Source: Epiperipatus broadwayi (Eukaryota; Onychophora; Udeonychophora; Euonychophora; Peripatidae). From it: a stretch of 64,000 nucleotides of DNA. Positions 49,151-60,761 of the stretch are shown piece after piece (the stretch's first letter is position 1; each line of letters starts with the position of its first letter). The notes below the pieces were generated by a model. That model was not told where the DNA came from, did no database searches, and saw only the letters and a list, made by a program, of their open reading frames with translations. The position numbers were made by a program, and so were the translations under genes. The stretch covers positions 3,686,023 to 3,750,022 of the forward strand of contig JAQFVV010000012.1 of the NCBI GenBank assembly GCA_028023455.1, given 5' to 3'.

Positions 49151-49479
49151 AAATTTTATATTTAAATTCTGTTTTAGTATTTTTACCTTAATATACATAT
49201 ATACTTATGCATCTGTGTATGCATGTATATGTGTATGTTTTACTTTTGAATGAAACATTATGGTGATTTTTTTTAAGATAGAATAAAAACAGTTACAAAA
49301 TACAATGTCTTAGATGTTATTTCATTAATTAACTATATGTAGCAAACTTGTCTAAGTTAAATTGAAAATAAAATATTGCAAACAAAATGTAAGTAGTCCA
49401 GCTAATAAAGAATGATTCAATAAATTATACAAACTTTAAGATAAAAGTAAATTAAGGAGCCAATAATTTATCATAATGG

Positions 49480-50159
49480 TTTAATGTTTAGTAATGGAAT
49501 GCTGCTTTATGATTACTTAATAGTTTAAGATCTGCACAATCTGAGTTTGATATTTGTAAAGTTATGGCTTTTCATATTGTATTAAACACTAGCATTGACT
49601 TCACTTCTAGCTGAGGATCAGTATTGAGGTCTGAAGTGATTATACTGAAGAGCTTATTGATTGGCTATTCAGTATGTCAAAATTAGATAAAGTTTATTCA
49701 GTCATGTTCATATGCAGAATTATTTGAGGCAATTCATTTTATATATTGTTTTTTTTTTTTCAGTTTTGTTTTGTGCTCATTTTATTTATAATATAGTGGA
49801 TTGATTTTTATAAATTAATTAGTATTTAAGGCATTAAAATTTGTAATGTCGCAATGCTGCCTTATGATATGCTGTATGTTTTAATGTTTAGCAATAAATA
49901 TTTCATGATTTAAAATTGTATGGACTTGTAGGTATTTATAAGATTAGCATCATACATTACATTGGAAAACTAGTATTGATTTAAATTTAAGCTGAAGATC
50001 AATATGCCATGAACCAATCGCACTGGAAAGCTTATTGACTAGTTATTTTATTAAGATGTAATAATTTATAAAACTTGTGAGCATTTTTATTGGTTGGAGT
50101 ATTTAAACTTTCTTTAAGGTTATCAATTTACATATTTTAGTCTCTCTGTATATCTGTCT

Positions 50160-50160
<1 letters not shown>
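49480..50160. repeat. Diverged tandem duplication, about 370-bp period
   Basis: The phrases AATGCTGC-TTATGAT, AGCTGA-GATCA-TAT and AGCTTATTGA-T-G-TATT occur near 49500-49670 and again near 49855-50045. The second copy leads into an (AT)n run at 50160-50187. It may be a decayed terminal repeat of a Penelope-like element; that is inference. Confidence 0.45.
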
Positions 50161-50192
<32 letters not shown>

Positions 50193-50330
50193 CATATTTT
50201 GCGGATTCATTCATGTTAAAAAATTTAAATATTGATATACCGATGTTTCGACTTGATCACACAAGTCATCCACTGGGTGATAAAAGGTAGAAAGATGGTT
50301 GTAGAGGCACTACAATCACTGATTTCAAAA
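50160..50330 (-). repeat. (AT)n tract and Penelope-associated terminal motif
   Basis: After the (AT)n run comes, on the minus strand, GGATGACTTGTGTGATCAAG followed by TCGAAACATCGGTATATC. It is a GATGA, 6-bp hairpin, GAAAC arrangement that I associate with sequences next to GIY-YIG retroelements. The element start (GACATATTTTG.GG.TTCATTCAT) recurs near 44306. The bases before GATGA do not fit the hammerhead core, so I do not call a ribozyme. Confidence 0.4.
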
Positions 50331-50708
50331 AAAATGTTAAAGTTCTACCAATAGCAAAAATGTTAAATTAAAATGCCATACAATTATTTACTCTGCAACA
50401 ACTTTACCTAGTTCAGGGAAAGTGTTATTCTGTTGAAAACATTGGCATTTTACTTTAATTTTATTTAATAAATATAGTTACTCTTGAAAGTAGAATTTAT
50501 AAAATAACTTTCACTATAAAACATCCATTTTAATATATATATAATGAAACTTAAATATATTCCAAACAACGGTAAACAATTTATAATACAATATAAATAA
50601 AAACTCAATAAAAACTCATAAAGAAATATTTTCGATTATATTCATAATCATTTTCAACTCAACTTTCAAAATGGAATCATCTTTTACCAACCAGAAATAC
50701 ATGTCGAT

Positions 50709-51113
50709 TTAAATATCCCACAATTCATTAATCCTAACATTTGCTGACTGTCTGTTTATTATCGTATTTTTATACCTACTAATAAAAACTGCCTCTTTAA
50801 TTTTTCTTTTTTGATTATCTCTCTCTTGGCCTAAAATTTTTATTTTATTTATATCAAAATTAAACTTAAAATTACAATTTCTATCATGATCATAAAAAAC
50901 AGATTCAGTATATAACTTGACTTCATTACTATTATCATTACATATCTGTACATTTTTCAAAACTCTTTTATATAACAATTTATGTTCTTTAATTCTTTTC
51001 TCTATATTACATCTAGATTCCACTACATATGATAAATTACACCCACAAAACATTCTATAAATTATATTACTCGCGTTATTTTTTTCTAACTTATCTTTTG
51101 AATTATTAACCAT
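50709..51113 (-). pseudogene. GIY-YIG endonuclease domain of a Penelope-like retroelement (left copy)
   Basis: The 134-residue frame is open. Penelope-like elements end in a GIY-YIG nuclease that nicks target DNA to prime reverse transcription. Seen in order: a KDKLEKNN lead-in, IIYRMFCGC (first tyrosine, paired cysteines), LSYVVES (YIG part, with V for the usual G), NIEKRIKEH (catalytic arginine), a histidine-rich stretch FYDHDRNCNF, ILGQERDNQKRKIKEAVFI (metal-binding glutamate) and TIINRQSAN (asparagine), ending ELWDI. Catalytic Tyr, Arg, Glu and Asn are kept. The RT domain upstream is lost, so the ATG is just the first available one and the fragment is non-autonomous. Confidence 0.85.
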
Positions 51114-51195
51114 TCTATTTAAATGGAAAAATTAAATTTTGAATTGATTGATAAATATAATGTTGATTCAGAAAGAATGATTAAATTTAAATAGA

Positions 51196-51601
51196 ATGGT
51201 TAATAATTCAAAAGATAAGTTAGAAAAAAATAATGTGAGTAATATAATTTATAGAATTTTTTTGTGGGTGTAACTTATCATATGTAGGGGAATCTAGATG
51301 TAATATAGAGGAAAGAATTAAAGAACATAAATTGTTATATAAAAGAGTTTTGAAAAATGTACAGATATGTAATGATAATAGTAATGAAGTCAAGTTATAT
51401 ACTGAATCTGTTTTTTATGATCATGATAGAAATTGTAATTTTAAGTTTAATTTTGATATAAATAAAATAAAAATTTTAGGCCAAGAGAGAGATAATCAAA
51501 AAAGATAAATTAAAGAGGCAGTTTTTATTAGTAGGTATAAAAATACGATAATAAACAGACAGTCAGCAAATATTAGGATTAATGAATTGTGGGATATTTA
51601 A
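51196..51601 (+). pseudogene. GIY-YIG endonuclease domain of a Penelope-like retroelement (right copy, broken)
   Basis: Inverse of the left copy, starting at the mirrored ATG and ending at the mirrored stop. An extra T in the run before TGTGGGTG shifts the frame near 51265, and an in-frame stop replaces the lysine codon just before the IKEAV segment. It keeps the normal YVGES form of the YIG motif, which the left copy has lost. Confidence 0.8.
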
Positions 51602-51872
51602 ATTGACATGTGTTTCCTGTTGGTAATAGATGATTCCATTTTGAAAGTTAAGTTGAAAATGATTATGAATATAATCGAAAATATTTCTTTATGAGTTTTT
51701 ATTGAGTTTTTATTTATATTGTATTATAAATTGTTTACCGGTGTTTGGAATATATTTAAGTTTCGTTATTGTATTATTGATATTAGCGGACATTTATTTT
51801 GTTATATTTATATATGTGTGTGTGCATGGCCTTATTCCCAGGAGGCTGTAAAGTCACCAACCAAGGTAGCGG

Positions 51873-52877
51873 TTGGTGGCTGAAGGCGGGGGTGCTAAGA
51901 ATCCCCTGATTGTGGACCCAGGCTGCCATTTGATGACAAATTTATATTTAGGTACTTACAACTGCAGATCACTATTAAGTGAAGGAAGATTGCAAGAATT
52001 AGAAGAAGAACTGTCTTATATTAAATGGGACACTATTGGACTTTCTGAAGTTAGAAGAAAAGGTGAAGAGACAATTGATTTAAAAAGTGGACATATACTC
52101 TATTATAAAGGCAAAAATATTGGAAATACAAGTGGAGTAGGATTTATTACAAATAAAAAGTGGAAGAACAATATTGTGGAGGTTGATGGTGTATCAGACA
52201 GAGTGGCAAGATTAGTTATACAACTTAATAGCAGATACCAATTGCAGATAATTCAGGTTTATGTCCCAACAAGTTCTCATAGTAGTGAAGTAGTAGAAGA
52301 TTTTTATATGGATGTACAAAAGGCTTTTGATCAGAGTAAACAACATTTTAAAATTGTTATGGGAGACTTTAATACTAGAATTGGTAAACAAATGAAAGAT
52401 GAAAGTGCTGTAGGTAATTTTGGTTATGGTAATAGAAATGAGAGAGGGCATAGACTTGTGGAGTTTGCAGAAAAAGAAAAACTTTATATTATGAATTCTT
52501 TTTTTGAGAAAAATGTTAAAAGGAAATGGACATGGAAGCATCCAAATGAAGGTATAGCAGAATTGGATTATATTTTGACTAACAGGAAATACATATTTCA
52601 AGATTGTAATGTTCTTAATAAATTTAACACAGGAAGTGATCATCGATTAGTAAGGTGTAAGATACGTGTTAATGTAAAACTAGAGAGACAAAAATTATTA
52701 AGAAAAACAATATTTACAGTTGATATTCCTAATCTTCAGAAACATTCTAATGAATTTAAATTAGAACTAACAAATCGGTTTCAAGTATTAGTAGATTTTG
52801 AACATGATTCAGATTTGAATGAAATTAATATGAAAATAACTGATACTTTTAAAAATGGCAACAAAGATAGCTGGTAG
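51873..52877 (+). pseudogene. RTE endonuclease domain (AP-endonuclease-like), N-terminal part of the LINE ORF
   Basis: 334 open codons. The enzyme nicks target DNA for target-primed reverse transcription. Family residues are visible: the metal-binding asparagine in LGTYNCRSL, glutamate in GLSEVRRKG, tyrosine in IQVYVPTSS, aspartate and asparagine in IVMGDFNTRIG, then AELDYILTNR and the terminal NTGSDHRLVRCKI. All active-site positions I would look for are intact. The conserved region begins at MTNLYLGTYNCRSL, so the true start may be the internal ATG near 51933 and not the first one. The frame ends at NKDSW, after which the ORF continues in the next frame. Confidence 0.88.
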
Positions 52878-53379
52878 AAAAAAGCAACAATTGACCAATA
52901 AAATTTCTATTGAGACTAGAGAATTTATGAAGAAAAAAAGGAATATGAAGATATACAAAAATGATGCATTAAAAAGAATTGAATATCTCAAATTTTGTAA
53001 AATGGTGTGGAAAAGAGTTGAAAATGATATAAGAAAGTATAACTGTGAACTAGCAAAGAAAGCTGTAGAAGAAAATAAAAGTCTCAAGAATGTAAAACTA
53101 CATTTTGGTATTGATATGAAATTTATATCTGCAATAAGAAGAAAAGATGGAATTATTACTAAAAAGAGAAATGCCATCATGAAATTGGTAGAAGATTTTT
53201 ATCAAGAATTATATAGTAATAGAAAACAAGTACCTCCTATATCTACTACATCTTCCGAATTGCCCAGAATTTTAAATGAAGAAGTGAGACATGCAATTAA
53301 ATGTATAAAAAAAAGAAAGGTTCCAGGTAATGATGGAATTATAATTGATATATTAAAAGAAGCAGGTGAAGAAATATAA
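52855..53379 (+). pseudogene. RTE linker and start of reverse transcriptase
   Basis: Second frame of the LINE ORF, overlapping the endonuclease frame by 23 bases. It is lysine-rich and carries EEVRHAIKCIKKRKVPGNDG followed by IIIDILKEAGEE, matching the early RT motif (K-PG-DGI---LK-GG). It then stops at 53379. The same linker is found reversed at 22025-21801. Confidence 0.85.
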
Positions 53380-53882
53380 TTTTTTTAGCAAAGTTATATA
53401 CCAAATGTCTAAATGATAAAGATGTACCAGATGATTGGAAGAATGCAGTAATAATATTAATATTTTAAAAAGGTGATAAAGAAAATATTAGAAATTACAG
53501 ACCTATCAGCCTGTTATCAGTCTTATATAAAATTTTTACCAAGATAATTACAACTCGTCTACAGAGTACATTGGATTTCCATCAACCAAGAGAACAAGCT
53601 GGATTTAAAAGTGGTTTTAGTATTGTAGATCATATCCAGGTATTAAGAGAAGTTATAGAAAAGACAAATGAATATGAGTTGTCATTATGTTTTGGATTTG
53701 TAGATTATGAAAAGGCATTTGATTCTATAAACATTTCTTCAGTAATTAAAGCATTGGCTCATCAAGGTATAGATCCAGGATATTGTCAAATTTTAAAGAA
53801 TATTTATAACAATGCAACAGCAACAATTAGATTACTTAATGATACTGGGAAAGTCAACATTGAGAAATGTAAGACAAGGTGA
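53380..53882 (+). pseudogene. RTE reverse transcriptase, palm motifs 1 to A
   Basis: From 53388 on, a third frame reads LAKLYTKCLNDKDVPDDWKN, then a stop in place of a codon before KGDKENIRNYRPISLLSVLY, EQAGFKSGFSIVDHIQVLRE, and motif A FGFVDYEKAFDSI with its catalytic aspartate. It ends at 53882, where the frame changes again. Confidence 0.87.
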
Positions 53883-54510
53883 CTCCATATCTCCAAAACT
53901 TTTTACAGCAGTGCTGCAAGAAGTATTTTGTGGATTAAAATGGGAAACTAAAGGAGTGAAGGTAAATGGAGATTATTTAAGTCATTTAGATTTCACAGAT
54001 GATGTAGTTGTTTTTGCAAATAATGCTTCAGAGCTGCAGGAAATGTTACAGGAGTTATCAGATGAAAGTAAGAAAGTAGGACTAAAGGTAAATGTTAAAA
54101 AGACTAAAGTAATGTTTAATCGATTTGCTCAAAATATGAAAATAAAGTTTGATTATGATGAATTAGAAGAAGTTAACAGTTACAAATATCTTGGTCAGAT
54201 TATTAATACAGATGGAAACATAATGGAGGAAATTAATCATAGAATTAAACTTGCTTGGAGTGCTTTTGGTAGAAATAACTTGATACTAAAAGAAAATATG
54301 CCTATGTGTTTGAAAAGGAAGGTTTTTAACAAATGTGTTTTACCAGTTCTTACTTATGGATCTGAGACTTGGACACTTAATAGAAGAGCAATAGAGAGAC
54401 TTCAGACCACTCAAAGAAGTATGGAGAGATGTATGTTGTGGGTAACAAGAAGAGGAGTTGGGCTGGGAATATTGCTAAGAGAACAAACAGGTGTTGTATG
54501 TTGTGGGTAA
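53812..54510 (+). pseudogene. RTE reverse transcriptase, motifs B and C, and thumb
   Basis: Reads NVRQGDSISPKLFTAVLQEV (motif B, QGD), then HLDFTDDVVVFAN (motif C; the FADD box is FTDD with both aspartates kept), VNVKKTKVMFN, YKYLGQIINTDGNIMEEI and LTYGSETWTLNRRAIERLQT. After MERCML the sequence departs from the family because of a local duplication. Confidence 0.88.
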
Positions 54511-54541
54511 CAAGAAGAGGAGTTGGGCTGGGAATATTGCT
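54427..54541 (+). repeat. Local duplication replacing part of the LINE ORF
   Basis: The stretch TGTATGTTGTGGGTAACAAG and the following GAAGAGGAGTTGGGCTGGGA plus ATATTGCT occur at 54427-54474 and again at 54496-54541. The downstream copy is the authentic position (it leads into ARRDDNRW). The upstream copy has overwritten the segment that the minus-strand relic still preserves, giving a small conversion-like error. Confidence 0.85.
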
Positions 54542-54748
54542 AGAAGAGACGATAATAGATGGACAATTGAAATTTTAAACTGGATTCCAAGGGATTGTAA
54601 AATACCCAGAAAGACACCACATGTGGGATGGATGGATGAAATAAGAAAGTGTGCAGGGGTGATGTGGAGAAAAAAAGCTAAAGATCAGAGTAGATGGATT
54701 AAACTTGGAGAGATCATCCTGCAGTGGATTGATAATGGCTGCTGCTGA
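54491..54748 (+). pseudogene. RTE C-terminal zone
   Basis: Last frame of the LINE. It reads NKKRSWAGNIARRDDNRWTI, LNWIPRDCKIPRKTPHVGWM, DEIRKCAGVMWRKKAKDQSR and WIKLGEIILQWIDNG, the standard RTE tail (WAGHVAR, GRP---W-DDI, A-DR--W--LGEAY-QQW). The stop lies just before the TGATGATGATG end. Confidence 0.87.
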
Positions 54749-55084
54749 TGATGATGTGTGTGTATTTACAGAATGATAGTGCAAGTTTAATAAATAAATC
54801 GAAATATTAAAAAGTTTTCAATACAAATTGTATAGATAAAAGATGGATTCCACATATACACAAGTCTAAGCTTTTTAAATAGAGAAAGAATAAAGTCACA
54901 TGACTTTTTGAATCTTTTTAACTAAGTCTCATTCAACATCTAAAGATAAACTGCTCAAAGGTAAGTTAATAAATAATTATTTTTACACATTTTCAAGCAA
55001 ATTTCTTTAATCATGAAAAGAATTTGGCACATGATTGTAGTTTTCAGAAAATTACCATTTTGTATAGCAAATTGAGAGATCAGA

Positions 55085-55168
55085 GTAGCCACCTTGCAAG
55101 CAAGCAGTTGGTTGCAGACGGTTGTTGCGGGTTCGCCTCCTGGCAGATGCTATGACATATGGAAAAAA
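55085..55168 (+). mobile_element. tRNA-headed SINE, 5' degraded
   Basis: It retains CACCTTGCAAGCAAGCAG (anticodon arm region), a B box GCGGGTTCGCCTCCTGGC, and the family tail AGATGCTATGACATATGG plus an A-run. The A box is largely lost. Same family as the elements at 25631, 26297 and 49058. Confidence 0.65.
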
Positions 55169-58100
55169 AATCAAATAATAAGAAAAAAATAAGAATGTTT
55201 CATATGTTATTTATTTTAGATAAATATTTAGTACTACACAACTGAAAATACTCTGGAATTGTAGTTGCTAAATAATGTTTTTTTAAATAGCTATTTGTCA
55301 TTATTCTAGGGTACTGCATCAAAAGGATGCTCAGCTATTAATACTTTTTTAATAGAAAACTCATCTGTTTAACACATTGATATAATTAAGTTTTATTATA
55401 AGTATATATATTTTCCAGAAACCTAAATAAATAAAAAAAAAAAAACAATAATTGAATACACATATCCATATTACAATCATTTAACAAAAAGAATTGGAAG
55501 GTACACCATTTATAACCAATAAAAGATTGTACCCAGTAGATAACTTAAATATAAACTGTCAGAGTCTCTTAATAACAATGTCTTCACTATCCTGACAATG
55601 ATGGAATTCTATAGCTTAGCTCAGTGGGTTATAGTTATAATAAAATTTACTACAGAGACATGCATTAAAATACAAGAGAATTTAAACTAATAATAAAAGC
55701 ATATTATTATAATATAGATAAATAAATTAAGAAGAGGATAAACCTCACTCATCTTTATATACTACTTTTCAAATCAAGCAACTTTCCCTGTATTAAAATG
55801 CATTCCCCCAGTAGTATAAATACTTGCATGTGATATAAAATCTTATAATGAATTTCTTTAATTATATCTTCATGAACTATCTTAAGTAATAAATATTAAT
55901 CACCAATCCATTTTATTGCCATGATCTGATCTAACATACCCTTCTAGAGTAAAAGCTAATGCACTTTTCTTATAGTACAATAAATTATAATTATTCTATT
56001 AATGCCACACTGTTCCCTTTTGGTACAATAAAATTAATTTGAATAATCATTAAATAATATATACTGATCTCAGGTTTTTTACTTTACTAATTTTGAATAT
56101 TAATCATCATATCATGTTGTTGAATATGATGTTGTTGAATAAATGAATGACATCCTAGTAGACTAAAGGAAACATACACTTCTCTTATAAGCTAATGTAT
56201 CCCAATATATTATAACAATAACAATTAATTGAAGAAATGTTTAACTAATAATTACATTTTTTTTAATTATAAATTTAGAAAAATTAAAGTCTTTTCCTCA
56301 GGATGACATTTAAGTATCTAAAAAGAAAGGGTGCCTTTTATATCATTCTAATACTCATCAACAACACAATTTAAAATCAATTTTTAAAACAATATACTCT
56401 TTGTTTGTGAATTAATAAATAATATGCAGTCGAAATGTATAATGAATTCAAAATAAAATCCAATAATTATTTGATTTTTTGAAATGCAACTCCAATCATT
56501 AGAATTATAATATTTATGCAACTTTTGCATTTTTAAGTTTGGATCTGTGTATTATAAAATTGATTATCTGATTTACCAAGATTTCTGTAGCATAATTAAG
56601 AACTCAGGATTCAAGAAATCATGTATAGAAAACAAAGACTAAATTGAAATAATAATAGATACATTTATTGACATTTAAAATCACATTTACATTTTACAAA
56701 ATTTATTTACATCTTTTTGTCAAAAGTCATCTGCAAACATATGTGCTCTTCTATTATACAGGATGCAATAAAAATAATTGATAACAATCACCTACTCACT
56801 TGCAAAAATTTTTGATTACTTATACAAACATTTGAGTGACATATTATGACACCTCATTTTAAAGTAAGACTACTTCACTATTTTGCTAACTTCCTTAGGC
56901 TATGCTATTTTCATAAAATATTTATTTACTAAAAAGCTTTCAAAATAAAATTAAAATATATATATATAAGATACACTTTTATGTCCAGTAAGATACTATT
57001 GTTTATCATATTAACATATAATATTCTATTGATAGCATTTACAAAAGACACTAAAAATTAGACAACTTAAATCCTAACTGACAGATAACTGAATTTTACC
57101 AGCAAAGTGTGATGATAATATTAATTAACATACAAACACAAATAAGAAAATTACTGTTTGGCACTATTTACTTAATAAAAATATGAGAAAACATTTCAGA
57201 AGTCACACACCTATAACATACTAGATTTTACCCATATCCACATAATATATTATTTTTACACTTTAATTGCTCTACCAATCCATCAGCGAACTACTTCTGG
57301 ATAGTGATAATGATAATATTGCAAATGTGCATCTCTCATTATGCTATTCAAACAAATAAACATTAAATTACTTACATATTTGTTGGTTTGCTTGTAAACT
57401 GCTGGAAAGGCTCAACAGTACAATACATACATAACTTTCCTTAACTAAACACACTAAACACTACAGATATAAAAGTGTCCCTGAAGTGACTATACACTTC
57501 GAAATTCTACTTTATCACTTCCAAGACAATCTTTAAACATCCACAACTTCACCTTATATGGTGGAATATAACTAAATATCTTCATGAGGGAGAAAAGCTC
57601 ATCTGAGCTAACTACACAACTGGAACAAACAATGGTATATTCCAACATCTTTTCTTGGGTAAATATATGTGTGAACAAGGTCTCAACACATGGAATACAT
57701 ACCATGGAAAAGATCCTCTCTAATGATCAAGCTACAATGGTAAGCATGAAAGTAATCATAAAATATCAATATATAATCCACACATGAGAAATAAATACAA
57801 ACATTGGAGAGAGCACACTCAAATTCTCCAAAGTACAATATAAGTATGACATAACATTTAATAAAGCCATATGCATACCACACTTATTAAAATGGAACCA
57901 GAATATATATCCTAGGCAAAACCATGGCATGATTAAAAAGAATATCACTGAAAAAACTAGAGAAATAAATCTTCAATATGCAAATCAAATGACTATAAAA
58001 TACTTTAACTAGCATAATAAAAATTTTCAATTAATAAGAAACACACATTAAATAAAAACAGCATAACATTTTATAAATTAAAGTGGATATAAATAACAAG

Positions 58101-60042
58101 GGCAAATATTGCTAAATATAATATTAATAAATAACTTGTCATATTAAAAAAAACTTTATAATGAAATTATTGTAATATAATAATTAAAACTAATATGAGC
58201 TTCTGCTAAACCATATATTGACTGTTTACCCATAAGGAAATTAATAAGAAATTAATAAAATACTACTCATGAACATAAAGATATGTATATTTTTACCTGG
58301 ACATATCTCATATCTTATTCTAAGTCAATAATAATAAATAACTAAAAATATGTATAAGTTTTACCTTCTCAAATATAAGAATAAATGCATAATTTATCAT
58401 ATAACTAAACAAAAATACCTTTGTGTAATATTAAAATAAATAATTAATAATAAAAAAAATATTTTTATTTTTAAAACACTCATAGTTCTATATCTGAGTC
58501 CATCCACAGTGAGCTATTCAACATGGGAAAACAATGTCTTTTTGGCAAATTATTTTTAGAAGCAATGCATCCATAACTTATCACATTTTTACAACAATAA
58601 AAGCACTTATGATCTTCTGGAGATAAACAATGCAAAATAGTAACATTTTCAAATAATTTCTGGAAAAAATTTGGATCCATTTAGTCACTCATAGGTTTAT
58701 TCAAAGAATTAGCTATAGTTTATTTAATATTTTTTCTTTACTTCTAGCAGCAAACACTATTAAAATATTTTCATTAAATTTATCTGCAGTTATATTATGA
58801 AAAATGAACAGTTCCTTTATTTTTAAACAACGTTTTAAATACTTTTTAACAAATTTTCTATACACTCGAGAACACTTAATAATAGCAATTAAGAAATTAC
58901 TATTTATTTTTAAAAGTCAGCAATTTAAAAAGTTCATTTTTATATTCCATAACATTGTTATACATTGAAGTCATATCTTTTCCATAAAACTTCTTATGAA
59001 TGTATTCACTTATTTTGTATTTTAAACATTCTCTTGGAAACATTAATATAGTTATCTCAAAATAAAGTTCATCTTATTTTATCAATAGGTGAGTCAGCAT
59101 TTTAAAGTCTTTATCAAGATAACACTTAAAAATGAAATTATCACTTAAATGGTCAGGAGAAGTGAATTTTATATTAACTAATGTCAGTTTCCTTTAAAGC
59201 ATTTTTTTGCCTTTAACTTTAAATTAAATTTCAAGTCTCTTAATTGTTAGTTTGAATGTTACTTTACTAAAAAGGGGAAATATAAAATAGGAATGGTCAT
59301 GCACAATGTTCATTGTAGCTTTGAAATGTAATGCAAAGCATATTACATTTTCACTCCGTAACTTTCTGTTCAGGCTTGGCTGGATAAATAAATTAATAAT
59401 AGGTAACAATTTTATTTAGGTATTTTGTTAATTTTTTAGAAGTTTCTAGATTAGGCTAAAGCATAGGAAAACTCAACACATTTTTTTAGCAATGCATTGT
59501 TACTTAAGAAATAATAGAAGTTTTTTTTAAAAAATAACACTTTTAAATTTAAAATTAAAAAATTGAAATGAAATCTTATTGACTTCTTGTTGATGATTAT
59601 TGTAATGAGAAAAAAGAGTTCAGTCAAAAGAGGAAGCATACTAATGCCACACACACTGAAAAATCTTTTACTTTTATATCTTTTTATTTTGATAGGCATT
59701 TTAATTAGCCACATCTTTTAAAAATCTGACCTCTATTAAAAATATGTAAACAGCAACATGGAACTGAATTAAAAATTACATAATATTGATTTCTTTTAAT
59801 TACCACATGATGATTTAAAACTTTTCAGAAGTTGAGCTTTACTTTTATTAATTATTTAATTAATAAATAAAACATTAAAATAAATAATACATTTATTGTT
59901 TTAAATTATCACTTTTAATTTATAAGAAGCTCTTGCCTCATTTTAACACTTTAAATGTTAAATTAATCATTCATTTATTTTTAAATAAAATCTATAAACT
60001 AAAATTAATTTTACTTATAACAAAGAACATTTTAATAAATCA

Positions 60043-60043
<1 letters not shown>
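55169..60043. other. Non-coding stretch with nothing recognised
   Basis: A+T-rich. Overlapping small frames on both strands at 57490-57948 and a cysteine-containing minus-strand frame at 58480-58680 have no motif I can name. No repeat structure was seen apart from short homopolymers. Confidence 0.45.

Positions 60044-60092
<49 letters not shown>
60044..60092. repeat. (AT)n microsatellite
   Basis: About 48 bp of uninterrupted alternating AT. The open frame crossing it is an artefact. Confidence 0.97.
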
Positions 60093-60095
<3 letters not shown>

Positions 60096-60671
60096 TACAT
60101 TTACATACAGGAACTTACTGTACATATTTTTTAATTTACTCTGTTTAATGGTTAATTTGTGCATTTTCTAACTAACTTTAATATTTATTTTAAATGCACT
60201 AACTTTATTTAAATCTTTCGAACTCTAATATTATAATAACTTAAATAAATTATTAATCAACTTGAAAAAACAATTTAACAATGATATTATGACATAACTA
60301 AATCCATTAACTAGCTTACAATTCTTAATCATGAAAATTAACTTTACTCAGTCCTATAATATATCTAACTTTAATTACTTTTCATTCTCTATAAAACCAA
60401 ACATAAACTAAGCCCCAATTTTTCTCTTAAAAGTATTCTTATTAATTAATTATTAAAGCTACACATTCTAATAACTTTTAAGTCATTACATATTTTATCT
60501 TTAGTACTTATAATTACTTAAATACTAATTATACCAATTAAACCAAAACTTAGTAGATAATCCTTACATATTTTTTTTTATAATAAATTTTATCATCTCT
60601 TATTTATTTTTATTTTTTACAAAAAATAGCATGAACACATACATTAAGCAGTTGAATAGGACAACGAGGAT

Positions 60672-60674
<3 letters not shown>
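60093..60674. other. Non-coding stretch with nothing recognised
   Basis: A+T-rich sequence between two AT microsatellites; no gene, RNA or element was recognised. Confidence 0.55.
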
Positions 60675-60751
<77 letters not shown>

Positions 60752-60761
60752 TATATATAAT
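60675..60761. repeat. (AT)n microsatellite, interrupted
   Basis: About 85 bp of alternating AT with two AA or TT phase breaks near its right end. Confidence 0.97.

Larger units (their letters stand above)
50543..51769. mobile_element. Inverted pair of Penelope-like element 3' fragments
   Basis: The arms 50543-51124 and 51185-51769 are inverse copies around a 60-bp spacer. Each contains the GIY-YIG endonuclease reading away from the centre, followed by matching 3' flank (for example AAAGAAATATTTTCGATTAT on the left and its inverse on the right). Only the C-terminal endonuclease is present; reverse transcriptase is missing from both. The two copies carry different lesions. An RTE LINE begins about 50 bp beyond the right arm. 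Confidence 0.85.
51822..54765 (+). mobile_element. RTE-type LINE retrotransposon, almost complete, frameshifted
   Basis: A non-LTR element with endonuclease, reverse transcriptase and the short C-terminal zone in one interrupted coding stretch. The 5' part (GGAGGCTGTAAAGTCACC, then GGGGGTGCTAAGAATC) matches the minus-strand copy at 23099-22960, which fixes the start near 51822. The 3' end, CTGCTGATGATGATG followed by a TG-run, is the usual RTE tail. Several frameshifts break it. By eye it keeps more open frame than the copy at 19855-23099, so it is younger, but it cannot make a full protein. Confidence 0.9.

Noticed and set aside
50235-50285. Minus-strand GATGA, hairpin, GAAAC arrangement as a hammerhead
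   Set aside because: The bases before GATGA are not CT, and two extra bases lie between the hairpin and GAAA unless GA is consumed by the stem; it does not fit the core.
58480-58680. Cysteine-containing minus-strand frame (CFYCCKNVISYGC)
   Set aside because: Suggests a zinc-binding segment, but it is short, isolated, and matches no family I can name with confidence.
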